The notes: generated by a model not told the origin, from the sequence alone. A stretch of DNA of 64,000 nucleotides from Hydrogenophaga intermedia (GCF_023715105.1 NZ_JAMBNO010000007.1:1-64000), one strand, 5' to 3'; positions 1-8,840 are shown, numbered from the stretch's first letter. Numbers and translations: made by a program.

Positions 1-57
1 CACTTCCTTGCGCGTCTTCTTGTGGAGGGGGTCCAGCCCCAGCGTGATTTGGTTCAT
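1..57 (-). CDS. IS5-family transposase, N-terminal fragment (runs off the window)
   Basis: The minus strand from 57 reads MNQITLGLDPLHKKTRKEV before the window ends. The KKTRKEVFL-type start is typical of IS5-family DDE transposases, which catalyse cut-and-paste movement of the element. An AGGAG lies about 13 bases upstream of the ATG, inside the short non-coding end of the element. Only 19 residues are visible, so the catalytic DDE residues cannot be checked and the family call rests on the N-terminus alone. Confidence 0.65.
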   Translation of the reverse strand, partial: MNQITLGLDPLHKKTRKEV

Positions 58-124
58 GCCCCTATCTTCTCCTCACTTCACGCCGTTTGCCAGTTCAACG
101 GGAGGGAGGTTTTGCAGACCTTCC
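1..124 (-). mobile_element. IS5-family insertion sequence, terminal part
   Basis: The start of an IS5-type transposase gene reads leftward out of the window from 57. Beyond it, on the minus strand from about 124, the sequence begins GGAAGGTCTGCAAAAC, which resembles IS5-subgroup terminal repeats. The adjacent CTAA (125-128) fits the YTAR target preferred by this group. The other end is outside the window, so neither the inverted repeat nor a target duplication can be confirmed. Confidence 0.55.
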
Positions 125-509
125 CTAAGCGCCCTCCGAGGGCCATCGTGTCGGCGGCAAGTTGAATGGGGACTCCATATGCGAATTCTGTTAACGGGCG
201 AGAGTAGAGTCGGCGGCAATGTTGGCGCCCGTCGGAGCAGTCAAGTTGCAACGCGTCCTTCGTCGCATGCCGCTGGCATCTCGGGGGCAGGTATTCAATG
301 AGACTTCGATTGGAAAGCCTTTTGCTGAGGGTGAAGCTATGTCGGTATAGACGTAGCAGCCAAGGTTTATTCGGCACGCGCCCACCAGCGTTGGCAATTG
401 AGCGTGCGCTCAGTGCGGGGCGAGTCGGGGCGGTGGAGCGCGACACCAGTTTGAAGCTGAGCGTGGATCCGATTCCCGCTGAGTTCCGACGGTGACCGGG
501 TAGCCAAGC
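125..509. other. gene-poor stretch between the IS end and cbpA
   Basis: I find no convincing gene here. Open frames on both strands lack recognisable domains and ribosome binding sites. One frame at 338-367 reads YVGIDVAAKV, which resembles the first strand of IS110-type transposases, but it is too short to claim. The promoter for cbpA presumably lies in this stretch; I could not pick clear -35/-10 boxes. Confidence 0.4.
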
Positions 510-1454
510 ATGGAGTTCAAGGACTACTACAAGACGCTCGGCGTGGAGAAGACGGCCACGCCAGAGGAGATAAAAAAAGCGTTTCGCAAGCTCGCGCGCA
601 AGTTCCACCCCGACGTCAGCAAGGTACCGGACGCGTCTGCACGGATGGCGGAGGTGAACGAGGCCAATGGAGTTCTGTCAGATCCTGAAAAGCGCGCCGA
701 ATACGATCAGCTGTTAGCGCAGCCACAAAGCGCTCGCGAGTTCCGGCCTCCACCAGGCTGGCAACAAGGCTTCGACTTCACATCTGTTGGCGGAAACGCG
801 CAGCACAGCGACTTCTTTGAGGAGTTGTTCGGGCGGGCCAACCGCACGCGCCGGGGCGGGGCGCGTCACCCTGAAGGACCAATTCCGGGTGAGGCTCGAC
901 ACACACGCATCGAACTCGAACTACTGGATACCTATCTTGGCGCGGTGCGCATGCTGGAGCTAGACGCAGTGCGTATTGACGATCAAGGCCAACCCAGGCG
1001 CGAGAAACGCCAACTGGAAGTTCGGATACCGAAGGGAGTACGGGAGGGTCAGCACATCCGGTTGGCTGGGCAGGGTAGTCCAGGCGTCAACGGCGGCCCA
1101 CCCGGCGACCTACTCCTGGAAGTGGTGATCCGCGCAAATACCAAGTGGCGTGCCGACGGTAAGGACGTACACGGTCGCCTATCGCTGTCTCCTTGGGAAG
1201 CCGCGCTTGGAGCGTCAGTGATGGTGCGACTGCCAGCGGACGACGCTGTGGAGGTAACAGTCCCTGGCGGCTGGACGCCTGGCAAAAAGCTGCGGCTGAG
1301 GGGTCGTGGAATCCCCGCATCCGAACCCGGTGACCTTTACCTGGTGCTGGAAGTCGTCTTGCCGGCCGCTGCCACCGACGGACAGCGCGACGCGTACTCG
1401 GCCTTGGCGCACGCATTTCCCGGATTTGACGCGCGGACAGTCGCAGGAGCGTGA
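510..1454 (+). CDS. cbpA: DnaJ-class co-chaperone CbpA
   Basis: A 314-residue J-domain protein that stimulates the ATPase of DnaK and, in the CbpA family, also binds curved DNA in stationary phase. The J domain covers about residues 5-69 with the essential HPD at 33-35. A glycine/phenylalanine-rich linker follows (about 75-115), then the two-part DnaJ C-terminal substrate-binding region (about 125-305). The cysteine-rich zinc-finger domain of true DnaJ is absent, which separates CbpA from DnaJ. Length matches the family. The stop codon overlaps the control region of the next gene, cbpM, so the two are co-transcribed. Confidence 0.93.
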   Translation: MEFKDYYKTLGVEKTATPEEIKKAFRKLARKFHPDVSKVPDASARMAEVNEANGVLSDPEKRAEYDQLLAQPQSAREFRPPPGWQQGFDFTSVGGNAQHSDFFEELFGRANRTRRGGARHPEGPIPGEARHTRIELELLDTYLGAVRMLELDAVRIDDQGQPRREKRQLEVRIPKGVREGQHIRLAGQGSPGVNGGPPGDLLLEVVIRANTKWRADGKDVHGRLSLSPWEAALGASVMVRLPADDAVEVTVPGGWTPGKKLRLRGRGIPASEPGDLYLVLEVVLPAAATDGQRDAYSALAHAFPGFDARTVAGA

Positions 1455-1456
1455 AC

Positions 1457-1747
1457 ATGAAACCCATACTCGATGCAGAAGTGCTGATAGGCGCGGTGTT
1501 CTCAGTTGAGGAGGCGGCGCGGGCCTGCGGCGTAGACGTGCTTTGGCTTGAGAGACGCGTTGAGGCAGGCGTGCTGCATGTCCACGTGGGGTCTGAAGGA
1601 TGGCGCTTCGACTGTTTCACACTGGTGCGCGCACGTCGGGTTGCGCACTTGGAGACCTGCTTTGATGCGGATCCACAGCTGGCGGCCCTCACGGCGGACT
1701 TGATTGAAGAAGTGGCACGTCTGCGTAGGCAACTTGAATTGCGCTGA
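1457..1747 (+). CDS. cbpM: Chaperone modulator CbpM
   Basis: A 96-residue MerR-like helix-turn-helix protein that, in the E. coli paradigm, binds the J domain of CbpA and inhibits it. The segment VEEAARACGVDVLWLERRVE is the helical motif and the C-terminus is a predicted helix rich in Leu, Glu and Arg. I chose the ATG at 1457 because AGGAG (1445-1449) sits seven bases upstream; a GTG at 1451 is in frame but has poor spacing. It begins two bases after the cbpA stop, so translation is probably coupled. Confidence 0.88.
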   Translation: MKPILDAEVLIGAVFSVEEAARACGVDVLWLERRVEAGVLHVHVGSEGWRFDCFTLVRARRVAHLETCFDADPQLAALTADLIEEVARLRRQLELR

Positions 1748-1823
1748 ACGTCGCCATGGTGCCGGGGGGCGCCGATCTTCTGGGGTAATCGCTCATCACC
1801 AGAGCAGCCAAGGAAAGAATCTC

Positions 1824-3362
1824 ATGAATCAGCTATTGAAGGCCGCTCCTCTCGCGACACAGGTGCCTTCCGTGCCGCCCTCATCGAATCGGCACTTCAT
1901 CAAGACTGCGGGCCTCGTCCTTGCGGTTGCTGCGTTGTTGGCCGTGCTGTGGATGCCGGCTGCGCCGGGGCTGCCGCTGGCTGGCCAGGTGATGCTGGCT
2001 GTACTTGCCTTCGCCGTGATCGTCTGGATGACCGAGGCTCTCGACTATGCCGTGAGTGCTGTAGTAGTCGGCGCACTGATGATCTTCCTTCTGGCTGCGA
2101 CCCCCGATGTCGCAAAGCCAGCGAGCGGTGACATTGGGACCGGTGCGGCGCTGAGCCTGGCACTGTCGGGCTTTTCAAACAGTGCTGTCGCATTGGTCGC
2201 GGCAGCTTGTTTTATCGCCGCCGCTATGACGGCCACGGGGCTTGACCGGCGCATCGCGCTGCTCGTGCTTTCAAAAGTAGATGCGCGCACCAACCACATC
2301 GTTATTGGCGCCATGGTCGTGGGCTTCCTGCTGTCGTTCATCGTGCCCAGCACAACGGCAAGGGTGGCTTGCCTGGTGCCCATCATGATGGGATTCATTC
2401 TTGCCTTCAAGGTGGACAAGCGCAGTCGCTTCGCGGGCCTGCTGGTGATCGCAGCGGCACAGACTGCCAGCGTCTGGAACATCGGCATCAAGACCGCGGC
2501 GGCGCAGAACTTGGTGGCTATCGGCTTCATCGAAAAGCAGTTCCAGGCCACGATCACGTGGATGGAGTGGTTCATTGCCGGGGCGCCGTTCTCAGCCCTG
2601 ATGAGCGTCGCGGTCTACTTCATCATGACCCGCATGATGAAACCGGAAATGAAGGAGATCGAGGGCGGGCGGGCGACTATTCGAAAGCAGCTGGATGCGA
2701 TCGGGAAGACAACTACGAGAGAGTGGAAGCTCCTGGCAATCGTGTTGGTACTGCTGGGCTTTTGGGCGACCGAGAAAGTGCTGCACGACTTCGACACGTC
2801 GTCGACAACTATCGCCGCGATCGCCTTGATGCTGCTGCCTCGCCTGGGCGTGATGGATTGGAAAGAGTCGCAGCACGGCTTTCCTTGGGGAACGGTCGTG
2901 CTGTTCGCGGTCGGCATCAGTGTGGGAACGGCCTTGCTGAGGACCAATGCGGCCGGCTGGCTCGCAAACCTGATTGTGCAGAACCTTGGTCTTCAACACG
3001 CCAGCGCCTTCGTTGTCCTGATGCTGCTGTCGCTGTTTTTGATCGTCATCCACCTCGGCTTTGCGAGCGCCACAGCTCTCGCCTCGACGATGATTCCCAT
3101 CATCATGAGCGTTCTGCTGGCCGTTCAGACGCCAGACATCAACGTCATCGGAATGACGATGCTTTTGCAGTTCGTCGTGAGCTTTGGATTCATCCTTCCG
3201 GTGAACGCGCCGCAGAACATGATTGCCTACGGCACAGGCACATTCGACGCACGAGATTTCGTTCGCACCGGCTTCGTCATCACATTGGTAGCCATGGCGC
3301 TTCTGGTTGTCTTCGCGTTGACCTATTGGCCCTGGATGGGGTACATGACGAAGACAGCCTGA
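1824..3362 (+). CDS. DASS/SLC13-family sodium-coupled anion symporter
   Basis: A 512-residue inner-membrane transporter of the divalent anion:sodium symporter family, which imports dicarboxylates, sulfate or related anions with sodium. Around a dozen hydrophobic segments are visible. The repeated SNT-like family signatures appear as VPSTTARVACLVPIM in the first half and SFGFILPVNAPQNMIAYGTG in the second, the two halves of the inverted-repeat fold. The ATG at 1824 follows AAGGAAAG at a good distance; an upstream in-frame ATG at 1704 lies inside cbpM and is rejected. Substrate cannot be deduced from the sequence. Confidence 0.85.
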   Translation: MNQLLKAAPLATQVPSVPPSSNRHFIKTAGLVLAVAALLAVLWMPAAPGLPLAGQVMLAVLAFAVIVWMTEALDYAVSAVVVGALMIFLLAATPDVAKPASGDIGTGAALSLALSGFSNSAVALVAAACFIAAAMTATGLDRRIALLVLSKVDARTNHIVIGAMVVGFLLSFIVPSTTARVACLVPIMMGFILAFKVDKRSRFAGLLVIAAAQTASVWNIGIKTAAAQNLVAIGFIEKQFQATITWMEWFIAGAPFSALMSVAVYFIMTRMMKPEMKEIEGGRATIRKQLDAIGKTTTREWKLLAIVLVLLGFWATEKVLHDFDTSSTTIAAIALMLLPRLGVMDWKESQHGFPWGTVVLFAVGISVGTALLRTNAAGWLANLIVQNLGLQHASAFVVLMLLSLFLIVIHLGFASATALASTMIPIIMSVLLAVQTPDINVIGMTMLLQFVVSFGFILPVNAPQNMIAYGTGTFDARDFVRTGFVITLVAMALLVVFALTYWPWMGYMTKTA

Positions 3363-3451
3363 GGCGCCATGTCATTTCCGGTACAGCTAGACAAGGAAGT
3401 GATGCACACGAAGCACAAAACCCGTAGCCGACATAAGGCAACGGGCCCCGT

Positions 3452-3514
3452 CCAGACCATCTTGTTCGCGAGGCCGCCTGGTCTCGGGGGCGCATCGGCG
3501 CAAGAATGGTCTGG
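3452..3514. repeat. Long inverted repeat in the leader of the DUF1840 gene
   Basis: Arms CCAGACCATCTTG (3452-3464) and CAAGAATGGTCTGG (3501-3514) pair with a single bulged A. The loop holds a second, imperfect GAGGCC/GGTCTC stem. The structure ends about 13 bases before the ribosome binding site AGGAGG of the gene starting at 3538. It could terminate the upstream transcript or act as a leader structure; there is no U-tract, so an intrinsic terminator is less likely. Confidence 0.55.
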
Positions 3515-3537
3515 CACCTCACCACAGGAGGCATCTT

Positions 3538-3858
3538 ATGTCTACGTATCGATTCAAGTCCCGTGAAACGGGCGACCTCGTGATGCTCAAGCAGCACGGC
3601 AAGATTTTGCTGGAGATCATGGGCAAGGACCCGTCGGGTCCGGGCATCATCCAGCCCGCCGAGATGAGTGGGGCCGTGAAGGCCATCCTCGCTGCCGTGG
3701 CGGCCGACGAGGCGCGCCAGAAGCCCAAGGAAGACGAAGACGCAGACGATGCATCGCCTTCCTCCGACACGGTGAGCCTGCGCGTGCGCAGCATCCCCCT
3801 AATCGAGATGCTGCAGCGCTGCGAAAAAGCCAGGGTCGATATCGTCTGGGGAGTGTGA
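3538..3858 (+). CDS. DUF1840 domain-containing protein
   Basis: A 106-residue cytoplasmic protein of unknown function, widespread in betaproteobacteria. It shows the DUF1840 hallmarks: an N-terminal YRFKSRETGDLVMLKQHG segment, a central acidic linker (about residues 60-78), and a C-terminal LIEMLQRCEKARVDIVWGV that ends at the characteristic WGV. The start is supported by AGGAGG seven bases upstream. No membrane segment or catalytic motif is visible. It stands alone between the anion symporter and trxC. Confidence 0.85.
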   Translation: MSTYRFKSRETGDLVMLKQHGKILLEIMGKDPSGPGIIQPAEMSGAVKAILAAVAADEARQKPKEDEDADDASPSSDTVSLRVRSIPLIEMLQRCEKARVDIVWGV

Positions 3859-4189
3859 AGGGCGACCCGCGCATCGCTTCGCACTACTCCCCAAGGGGTC
3901 GACATCTGTTTATCGATGTCTCATAAGTCGGTGGCGCCGAGGGCACTGAGAAAATTCAGCACGAGGAAGGGCAGTAGCCGGATGATGAAGCGGTAAACGC
4001 ATTGCACATAGCTATGCTTTCCTATGGACATGCGTTCACCAACTGCCAGACACGATGAACTTCGCCCAGAATGAACTGGTGGGACAGGAGTACTTGTCAG
4101 AGTGAGGTCGTCCGTTGACGGCCCAAAGACCATGGCCGCTGAACAAATCCTGGCTCGAAGAGCAAGACGCAACGGTGGCTATGCAATAT
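3859..4189. other. Intergenic stretch between DUF1840 gene and trxC
   Basis: No convincing gene. The minus strand keeps a frame ending at 3921 whose last residues, RFIIRLLPFLVLNFLSALG, look like a membrane helix. Its upstream part has no recognisable domain and no ribosome binding site, so this may be the tail of a decayed membrane-protein gene. The two flanking genes converge here. Confidence 0.3.
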
Positions 4190-4642
4190 CTATCCCAGGT
4201 TCCGTGCTAGGGCTTGGGCCTGGACCCATCTGACGATGTCCGGTGCACTCATGGCACCTGTTTGTCTGGCAACCTCACGTCCTCCTTGAAATAGAGCCAG
4301 TGTCGGGATGCTTCGAATGTTGAAGCGCTCTGCCAGGGAGGGGACAGCTTGCGTATCGACCTTTGCCAACCGGAAATCGGGTTCGAGTTGCGCCGCAGCA
4401 TGTTCGAACGCGGGTGCCATCTGGCGGCACGGCCCGCACCAGGGCGCCCAGAAGTCCACCAGAACCGGAGTCTCGTTTCGCGAGACATGCTTGTCGAAGG
4501 AGGCCTCGTCCAAGTTGAATGAGCTCGCGTTGAATAGAGGTTGATGACAGCTACCGCAGTTTGGCTCGCTCGTGAGGTGTTCGCTCGCTATCCGGTTTGT
4601 GATCTGGCAGTTTGGACAAACTACGTGCAGCTTTTCGAGCAT
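4190..4642 (-). CDS. trxC: Thioredoxin 2 (TrxC)
   Basis: A 150-residue zinc-binding thioredoxin that reduces protein disulfides in the cytoplasm with electrons from thioredoxin reductase. The N-terminal zinc ribbon is Cys9-x2-Cys12 and Cys29-x2-Cys32, the feature that distinguishes TrxC from TrxA. The active site WCGPC is at 68-72 within VLVDFWAPWCGPC, and the cis-proline motif SIPTLALF follows. Length and layout are normal. In enterobacteria trxC belongs to the OxyR regulon; no OxyR site was sought here. Its neighbours gshB and osmC suggest a thiol-homeostasis cluster. Confidence 0.95.
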   Translation of the reverse strand: MLEKLHVVCPNCQITNRIASEHLTSEPNCGSCHQPLFNASSFNLDEASFDKHVSRNETPVLVDFWAPWCGPCRQMAPAFEHAAAQLEPDFRLAKVDTQAVPSLAERFNIRSIPTLALFQGGREVARQTGAMSAPDIVRWVQAQALARNLG

Positions 4643-4712
4643 ATTTCACTCCCAAAGTTAAAGGCCAATTGCTGTGCGCCGGGAACCACAGCGGGCGCCG
4701 CGGGGGTTCGAC

Positions 4713-5666
4713 CTACGTTGTGCGTGTAGTCCGTTCCAACGCGTCGACAAAAAGCGCCGGAACGTTGAAGCCGGTTTGGTCAGTGATTTCTTGAAAGCCA
4801 GTAGGACTGGTGACATTGATCTCAGTAACAGAATCACCAATCACATCAAGCCCAATGAGTAAGAGTCCGCGTGGTGCAAGTGCTCGGCCGATAAGTTCTG
4901 CTATCTCACGGTTGCGCGGAGTCAAAGGCTGCGCCACCCCTTTGCCCCCAACCGCCAAGTTTCCACGCACTTCGGTACCCTGCGGAATACGTGCCAGGAC
5001 AAAAGGCACGGGCTCGCCGTTGATTATGAGGATGCGCTTGTCGCCGTCTGCGATCTGCGGCACAAAGCGCTGGACCATGATGGTTTCGGCGCCACCCTTG
5101 TTTAACGTTTCGATGATGACTCCGAGATTCAGCGCGCCCTGTCCGACACGGAAAATGCCTTTGCCACCCATTCCATCAAGCGGCTTAAGAATGATATCGC
5201 CATGCTCCGCGTGGAAGTCTCGCACGGACTCGGCATTGCGCGTAACCAGCGTCGGCGGTGCGAGGTGAGAGAACTCCATGATTGCGAGTTTCTCGGGGTG
5301 GTCGCGAAGTGACCGCGGTCTGTTCACTACGTTGCCACCCTCCCGTTCAACTTGTTCCAGCAAGTGGGTGGCGTAGATGTACTCCGCGTTGAATGGTGGA
5401 TCCTTGCGCATGAGGACAGCGTCAAAGTCTTTCAAGTGCATTTGCTTTGTGTCGTGGACGCGGTACCAGCCTGGGTAGGATCCGGTCAGGCTAATTTGCT
5501 GTACTGTGGCTGCGACAAAACTGCCTGACTTCCACTGAATGTCTCGCGGCAGGCATGCTGCTATATGGTGACCCCGCAACTGCGCCTCACGCATTATTGA
5601 GAAAGTGGTGTCCTTTTGGACCTTGAACTCGTCCAGCGGGTCGACGACAAACAAGAGCTTCTTCAT
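4713..5666 (-). CDS. gshB: Glutathione synthetase
   Basis: A 317-residue ATP-grasp enzyme that joins gamma-glutamylcysteine and glycine to make glutathione. The N-terminal domain begins MKKLLFVVDPLDEFKVQKDT, the ATP-grasp region contains DIILKPLDGMGGKGIFRV, and the C-terminal metal- and substrate-binding part has GLDVIGDSVTEINVTSPTG. The frame continues upstream to 5864, but that part is made of the heptamer repeat and has no conserved sequence; I start at 5666, which has GAGGAA about seven bases upstream. A second gshB copy elsewhere on the chromosome is possible, since this one sits in an accessory region. Confidence 0.94.
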   Translation of the reverse strand: MKKLLFVVDPLDEFKVQKDTTFSIMREAQLRGHHIAACLPRDIQWKSGSFVAATVQQISLTGSYPGWYRVHDTKQMHLKDFDAVLMRKDPPFNAEYIYATHLLEQVEREGGNVVNRPRSLRDHPEKLAIMEFSHLAPPTLVTRNAESVRDFHAEHGDIILKPLDGMGGKGIFRVGQGALNLGVIIETLNKGGAETIMVQRFVPQIADGDKRILIINGEPVPFVLARIPQGTEVRGNLAVGGKGVAQPLTPRNREIAELIGRALAPRGLLLIGLDVIGDSVTEINVTSPTGFQEITDQTGFNVPALFVDALERTTRTT

Positions 5667-6365
5667 CTGACGTTCCTCTAGCAGCATCGAACGAACTCGG
5701 GACACGGATTTCTCCAGGCCGTCGGCCTTCCCTTCGCGCTTACCTGAGCGGGAGCAGGAGCAGGGAGCAGGGAGCAGGGAGCAGGGAGCAGGGAGCAGGG
5801 GAGTTGATTCTGCATGGATGTTGGCCGGGAGCATCGACCATCCGAGCCAGAGCGTGGACTCCACGACAAGTGACCACTTCTTTCGGACTTCAAGTTGTTA
5901 ATGAAGAGAACTGGGCTCCCCGCTGTTCTAGAGACTCACTTCTTGTCGTGTTACGCATAGCGCAGACTGGCATTTCCCGTTTTTCCACGTCAATCTCCAC
6001 GCTGCGAACAGTTTTACGGAAGTCAGTTCGCGAGCCCAACGAGCAGTCATAGTTGTGAAGCGGGACGGCCGCATATTCTTCGTTTCGGTCGCTGAGAAAA
6101 CTCGCTGATCGATGGAGCAGGGGCGTCCGACTGGGGCGCGGCACACGAGGGGCCGCCGGGCGCTGCGCGCTGGACGCTTCTTCCGGACTCGGAGACGTCT
6201 TGGTGGCGGTATATTTCTAATTGCTGGCCCGAGTGCACCACACGGTGTGTCGCCCACGACGTAGAAGGTGGGCAAGAAAAGGCCCGCCCATCTGGTATCC
6301 GTGCCCGGCAGTCTCTGGTAGTCGTTACCCAGTGGAGGCTCTAGGCGCCTGGAGGGGTATTTCAT
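5667..6365. other. 699-base non-coding stretch between gshB and osmC-like gene
   Basis: The flanking genes diverge from here, so promoters for both should lie inside. It contains a heptamer tandem repeat (5750-5797). Short frames exist on the minus strand, for example the one ending at 5890 with YDCSLGSRTDFRKTV, but none has a recognisable domain. The side near 6351 holds the ribosome binding site GGAGGGG of the next gene. Confidence 0.4.
5750..5797. repeat. Heptamer tandem repeat (GGGAGCA)n
   Basis: Seven consecutive units read GGGAGCA, except the second, which has lost one G. The array starts about 84 bases upstream of the gshB start codon. Heptamer arrays of this type are known as short tandemly repeated repetitive sequences in cyanobacteria and occur sporadically elsewhere. 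Unit number is expected to vary by slippage. Confidence 0.9.
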
Positions 6366-6890
6366 ATGGCTATAAATCAGCGAGTCGATGCGGTTGGGGA
6401 AACCATCGTCATCGACGAGACCAAGAATGGCCCGTTTCAGCTGAAGGTGCGGGCTGGCTCCTCTACGTTTATCGTGGATGAACCGATAGGCATAGGGGGG
6501 CTCGGGTCCGGTCCCAACCCATACGACTTGTTGAGTGCGGCCCTTGGGACTTGCTCAGTGATGACGATGCGTCTATATGCGTCGCGCAAGAAGTGGCCAC
6601 TGGAGCGGATTCGGGTGAAGGTGACGCATCTCCGAAATGGGTTGAACGCGGCGGACACCTTCAGTCTGGAAATACAGCTTCAGGGAAGCTTGAGCGACGA
6701 GCAGCAACAGAAACTTCTTGAAATCGTCTCAAACTGCCCTGTGTACAAGACGATTGAGCGCGGGTCGGAAGCCTTGCCGACTTTAGTTTTCTCGGGGAGC
6801 TTGGCGGACGAGGCAGTTTCTCTTTGTGAGCACATGCGCGACATGGAGCAGGCCTGTGATCAGGCGGAAGCACAGGACGCTACGTCCTGA
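6366..6890 (+). CDS. OsmC-family peroxiredoxin-like protein
   Basis: A 174-residue OsmC/Ohr-fold protein, a family of thiol peroxidases that reduce organic or inorganic hydroperoxides. The two cysteines expected for the family are present: one in LLSAALGTCSVMTMRLYA on the central helix and one in VSNCPVYKTIERG. The glycine-rich segment GIGGLGSGPNPYDLL before the helix is also typical. GGAGGGG lies eight bases before the ATG. The C-terminal 25 residues extend past the core fold. Convergent with the AraC-type gene downstream, only five bases apart. Confidence 0.88.
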   Translation: MAINQRVDAVGETIVIDETKNGPFQLKVRAGSSTFIVDEPIGIGGLGSGPNPYDLLSAALGTCSVMTMRLYASRKKWPLERIRVKVTHLRNGLNAADTFSLEIQLQGSLSDEQQQKLLEIVSNCPVYKTIERGSEALPTLVFSGSLADEAVSLCEHMRDMEQACDQAEAQDATS

Positions 6891-6895
6891 GTCGG

Positions 6896-7912
6896 CTAGG
6901 CCTCAGCTGGAACGCTGCGACGGACTGCGGACGGCTCTATTCCGTAGGTCCTTCGGAATGCTTTTGTGAAACTGCTCCGACTGGCATATCCGGCGTTGCG
7001 GGCAACGAGCTCGACGGCGAGGCCACTGGCTTTTAGCTGGAACATCGCTTGCCGCAGTCGGAGCTCCCGAAGCACCTGCATCGGAGACTTTCCTATAGCC
7101 GCGGTAAATCGAGCGGCGAAAGCAGAGCGGCTGAGGCAGGCCGTGTGGGCGAGGCTTTGAAGTGAATGATCGTCGCTAGGACGCATGGCCATTGCGGCAA
7201 AGGCTCTTGCTACTAACGGATCGCTGAGCATCGAAAAGCGTTCCACCCAGGCGTTCATGGAGACGAGCGACCGACGCAAAAGCAACACGATGACTTGCTT
7301 TAGTAAGGCCGCACTCATTGCCCCGCTGCCAACCTCCTGTGCGACGAGCTCGCTGAGCGCTGTCTGCAGTTTCGTGTCAACGTGATCGTCGATGTCGAAC
7401 TGTTCGAAGATCGGCTCTGTCAAGCTACCAAAGAGTTCGGCGCAGGCGCCGTAGGTGGCATGAAAGTATCCGCACACCAGTATCAAAGAAGGATCTCCAT
7501 CTCCCGCCGAGAATCTGCGTATCGTGCTTGACGAGATCATCTGGGGCTGCTTCTTGACGGAACGCAGGCCTGTGAATCCTGTGCTGCCCTCCACCTCAAT
7601 TCGAAAAGGCGAATTTGGCGGCACAACGATCAATGTGTGGGGCATCAACGGTATGGGGTCGCGATTGCCAATCAAGGCCCGGCCAGTACCAACGATGTTG
7701 TAGTGGATGCCGGGCGCGTTCATGCCGCCCAGTTCCAGGCTGTATCCCATGCTCACTAAGCATTCCGAAAGGGCAACGAAACTGACATCGAGAGTACCAA
7801 GCACACCCTCGAGATCGCCTGGCGAAATGCGTAGTAGCGGTCGTTCGTTCAAGGTGCTGACTCCACGTGAATTCAGGTCGAAGCGGCGCCTCGAAATCCC
7901 GATAGTACGCAA
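6896..7912 (-). CDS. AraC-family transcriptional regulator with cupin sensor domain
   Basis: A 338-residue regulator. The N-terminal half (about residues 25-200) resembles the AraC cupin_6 ligand-binding domain (GIHYNIVGTGRALI, LIVVPPNSPF). The C-terminal 100 residues carry two helix-turn-helix motifs ending in the AraC signature, seen as LARTACL-type first helix and GYASRSSFTKAFRRTYGIEPSAVRR. Related regulators control divergently oriented oxidoreductase or peroxidase genes, so the neighbouring OsmC gene or the msr operon is a plausible target. The extreme N-terminus is uncertain; a start about 20 residues further in is possible. Confidence 0.87.
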   Translation of the reverse strand: MRTIGISRRRFDLNSRGVSTLNERPLLRISPGDLEGVLGTLDVSFVALSECLVSMGYSLELGGMNAPGIHYNIVGTGRALIGNRDPIPLMPHTLIVVPPNSPFRIEVEGSTGFTGLRSVKKQPQMISSSTIRRFSAGDGDPSLILVCGYFHATYGACAELFGSLTEPIFEQFDIDDHVDTKLQTALSELVAQEVGSGAMSAALLKQVIVLLLRRSLVSMNAWVERFSMLSDPLVARAFAAMAMRPSDDHSLQSLAHTACLSRSAFAARFTAAIGKSPMQVLRELRLRQAMFQLKASGLAVELVARNAGYASRSSFTKAFRRTYGIEPSAVRRSVPAEA

Positions 7913-8396
7913 ACGTCAGCGCTCCCGCGACGGGCTGCTACGCACTGACCAGGCCTGCCTCACACTGGCAGATGACTTCAGGTTTCCTGGCCTCTTTTGC
8001 CGGACGATGAAACACATTGGCCTGTTGACCCTTGAGGGTACCCAAGAAACAATGGTCCGGAGTCACTGGGAGTGCACCTTTGTTCTGCGCCCTTAAAACT
8101 GATCTGGCTCATCCCGCAGGCTCCATTGCATCAAGCAACACAAGTGGCAGCATGAACGGTGGACTTGTTCAGAGTTCCCTAGGCCGAGAGTTCTCGGTTA
8201 GTGCGATGGGGCAAGTTCTACAGCGGTAGTCCTCGGTGGTCCCCTCAACCGCCTGTTTTCGAGCCGTATTGACAGTCTACGCCTATTGTCAGATGAGCAC
8301 TGACCGTGTTTGGCCATTGGGGAGGACACCTCAGATGGCCAGCAGAACCCGCTGGGCGCAGCTGCCCAGCCCTTTAAGTAAGCACAGGAGAACTTC
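7913..8396. other. Non-coding stretch between araC-like gene and msrB
   Basis: No gene recognised. The flanking genes diverge, so this is the shared upstream region. A TTGACA (8269-8274) is the best -35 candidate for msrB but no good -10 box sits at normal distance. The surrounding TGACA...TGTCA half-sites (8270-8290) could be an operator. The msrB ribosome binding site AGGAG is at 8386-8390. Confidence 0.35.
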
Positions 8397-8840
8397 ATGA
8401 AGTTTGAAAAGACACAGGCAGCACTTGACCGCCTGACCCCCGAGCAACGTCGGGTTACTCAGAAGTCCGGCACCGAAAGGCCCTTCACGGGAGAGTACAA
8501 CGACAACAAGGAGCCTGGCATCTATGTCGACGTAGTGTCGGGAGAGCCGCTGTTCGCTTCGGCGGACAAGTTCGATTCGGGTACTGGCTGGCCAAGCTTC
8601 ACCAAGCCGATCGTTCCGGCGAACGTGAACGAATTGCGCGACACCGAGCACGGCATGGTGCGAACCGAAGTGCGTTCGACCCATGGCGACAGCCATTTGG
8701 GCCACGTGTTTCCCGACGGACCCTCGGACCGAGGGGGCTTGCGCTATTGCATCAACTCGGCGTCCTTGCGCTTCATCCACCGCGAAGAGATGGTTGCCGA
8801 GGGTTATGGTGCCTATCTCGACCAAGTGGAGAACGTTTGA
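8397..8840 (+). CDS. msrB: Peptide-methionine (R)-S-oxide reductase MsrB
   Basis: A 147-residue enzyme that reduces the R form of methionine sulfoxide in proteins. The catalytic cysteine is Cys118 in [13 protein letters not shown], and the substrate-binding GTGWPSF and [10 protein letters not shown] motifs are present. The structural zinc cysteines (CxxC pairs) found in many MsrB proteins are missing, so this is the zinc-free type. No signal peptide, so it acts in the cytoplasm. The stop codon overlaps the msrA start (TGATG), giving a coupled msrB-msrA pair that handles both stereoisomers. Confidence 0.95.
   Translation: MKFEKTQAALDRLTPEQRRVTQKSGTERPFTGEYNDNKEPGIYVDVVSGEPLFASADKFDSGTGWPSFTKPIVPANVNELRDTEHGMVRTEVRSTHGDSHLGHVFPDGPSDRGGLRYCINSASLRFIHREEMVAEGYGAYLDQVENV

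Noticed and set aside
338..367. YVGIDVAAKV, resembling the start of IS110 transposases
   Set aside because: Only ten residues match and a stop codon precedes them. Too short to separate from chance.
5750..5797. Heptamer array considered as CRISPR or a protein repeat
   Set aside because: Units are contiguous without spacers, and the translated frame (SLLPAPC repeats) has no start or domain of its own.
8269..8297. TTGACA before msrB as a sigma-70 promoter
   Set aside because: No acceptable -10 box at 16-18 bases. Mentioned only as a candidate inside the intergenic entry.
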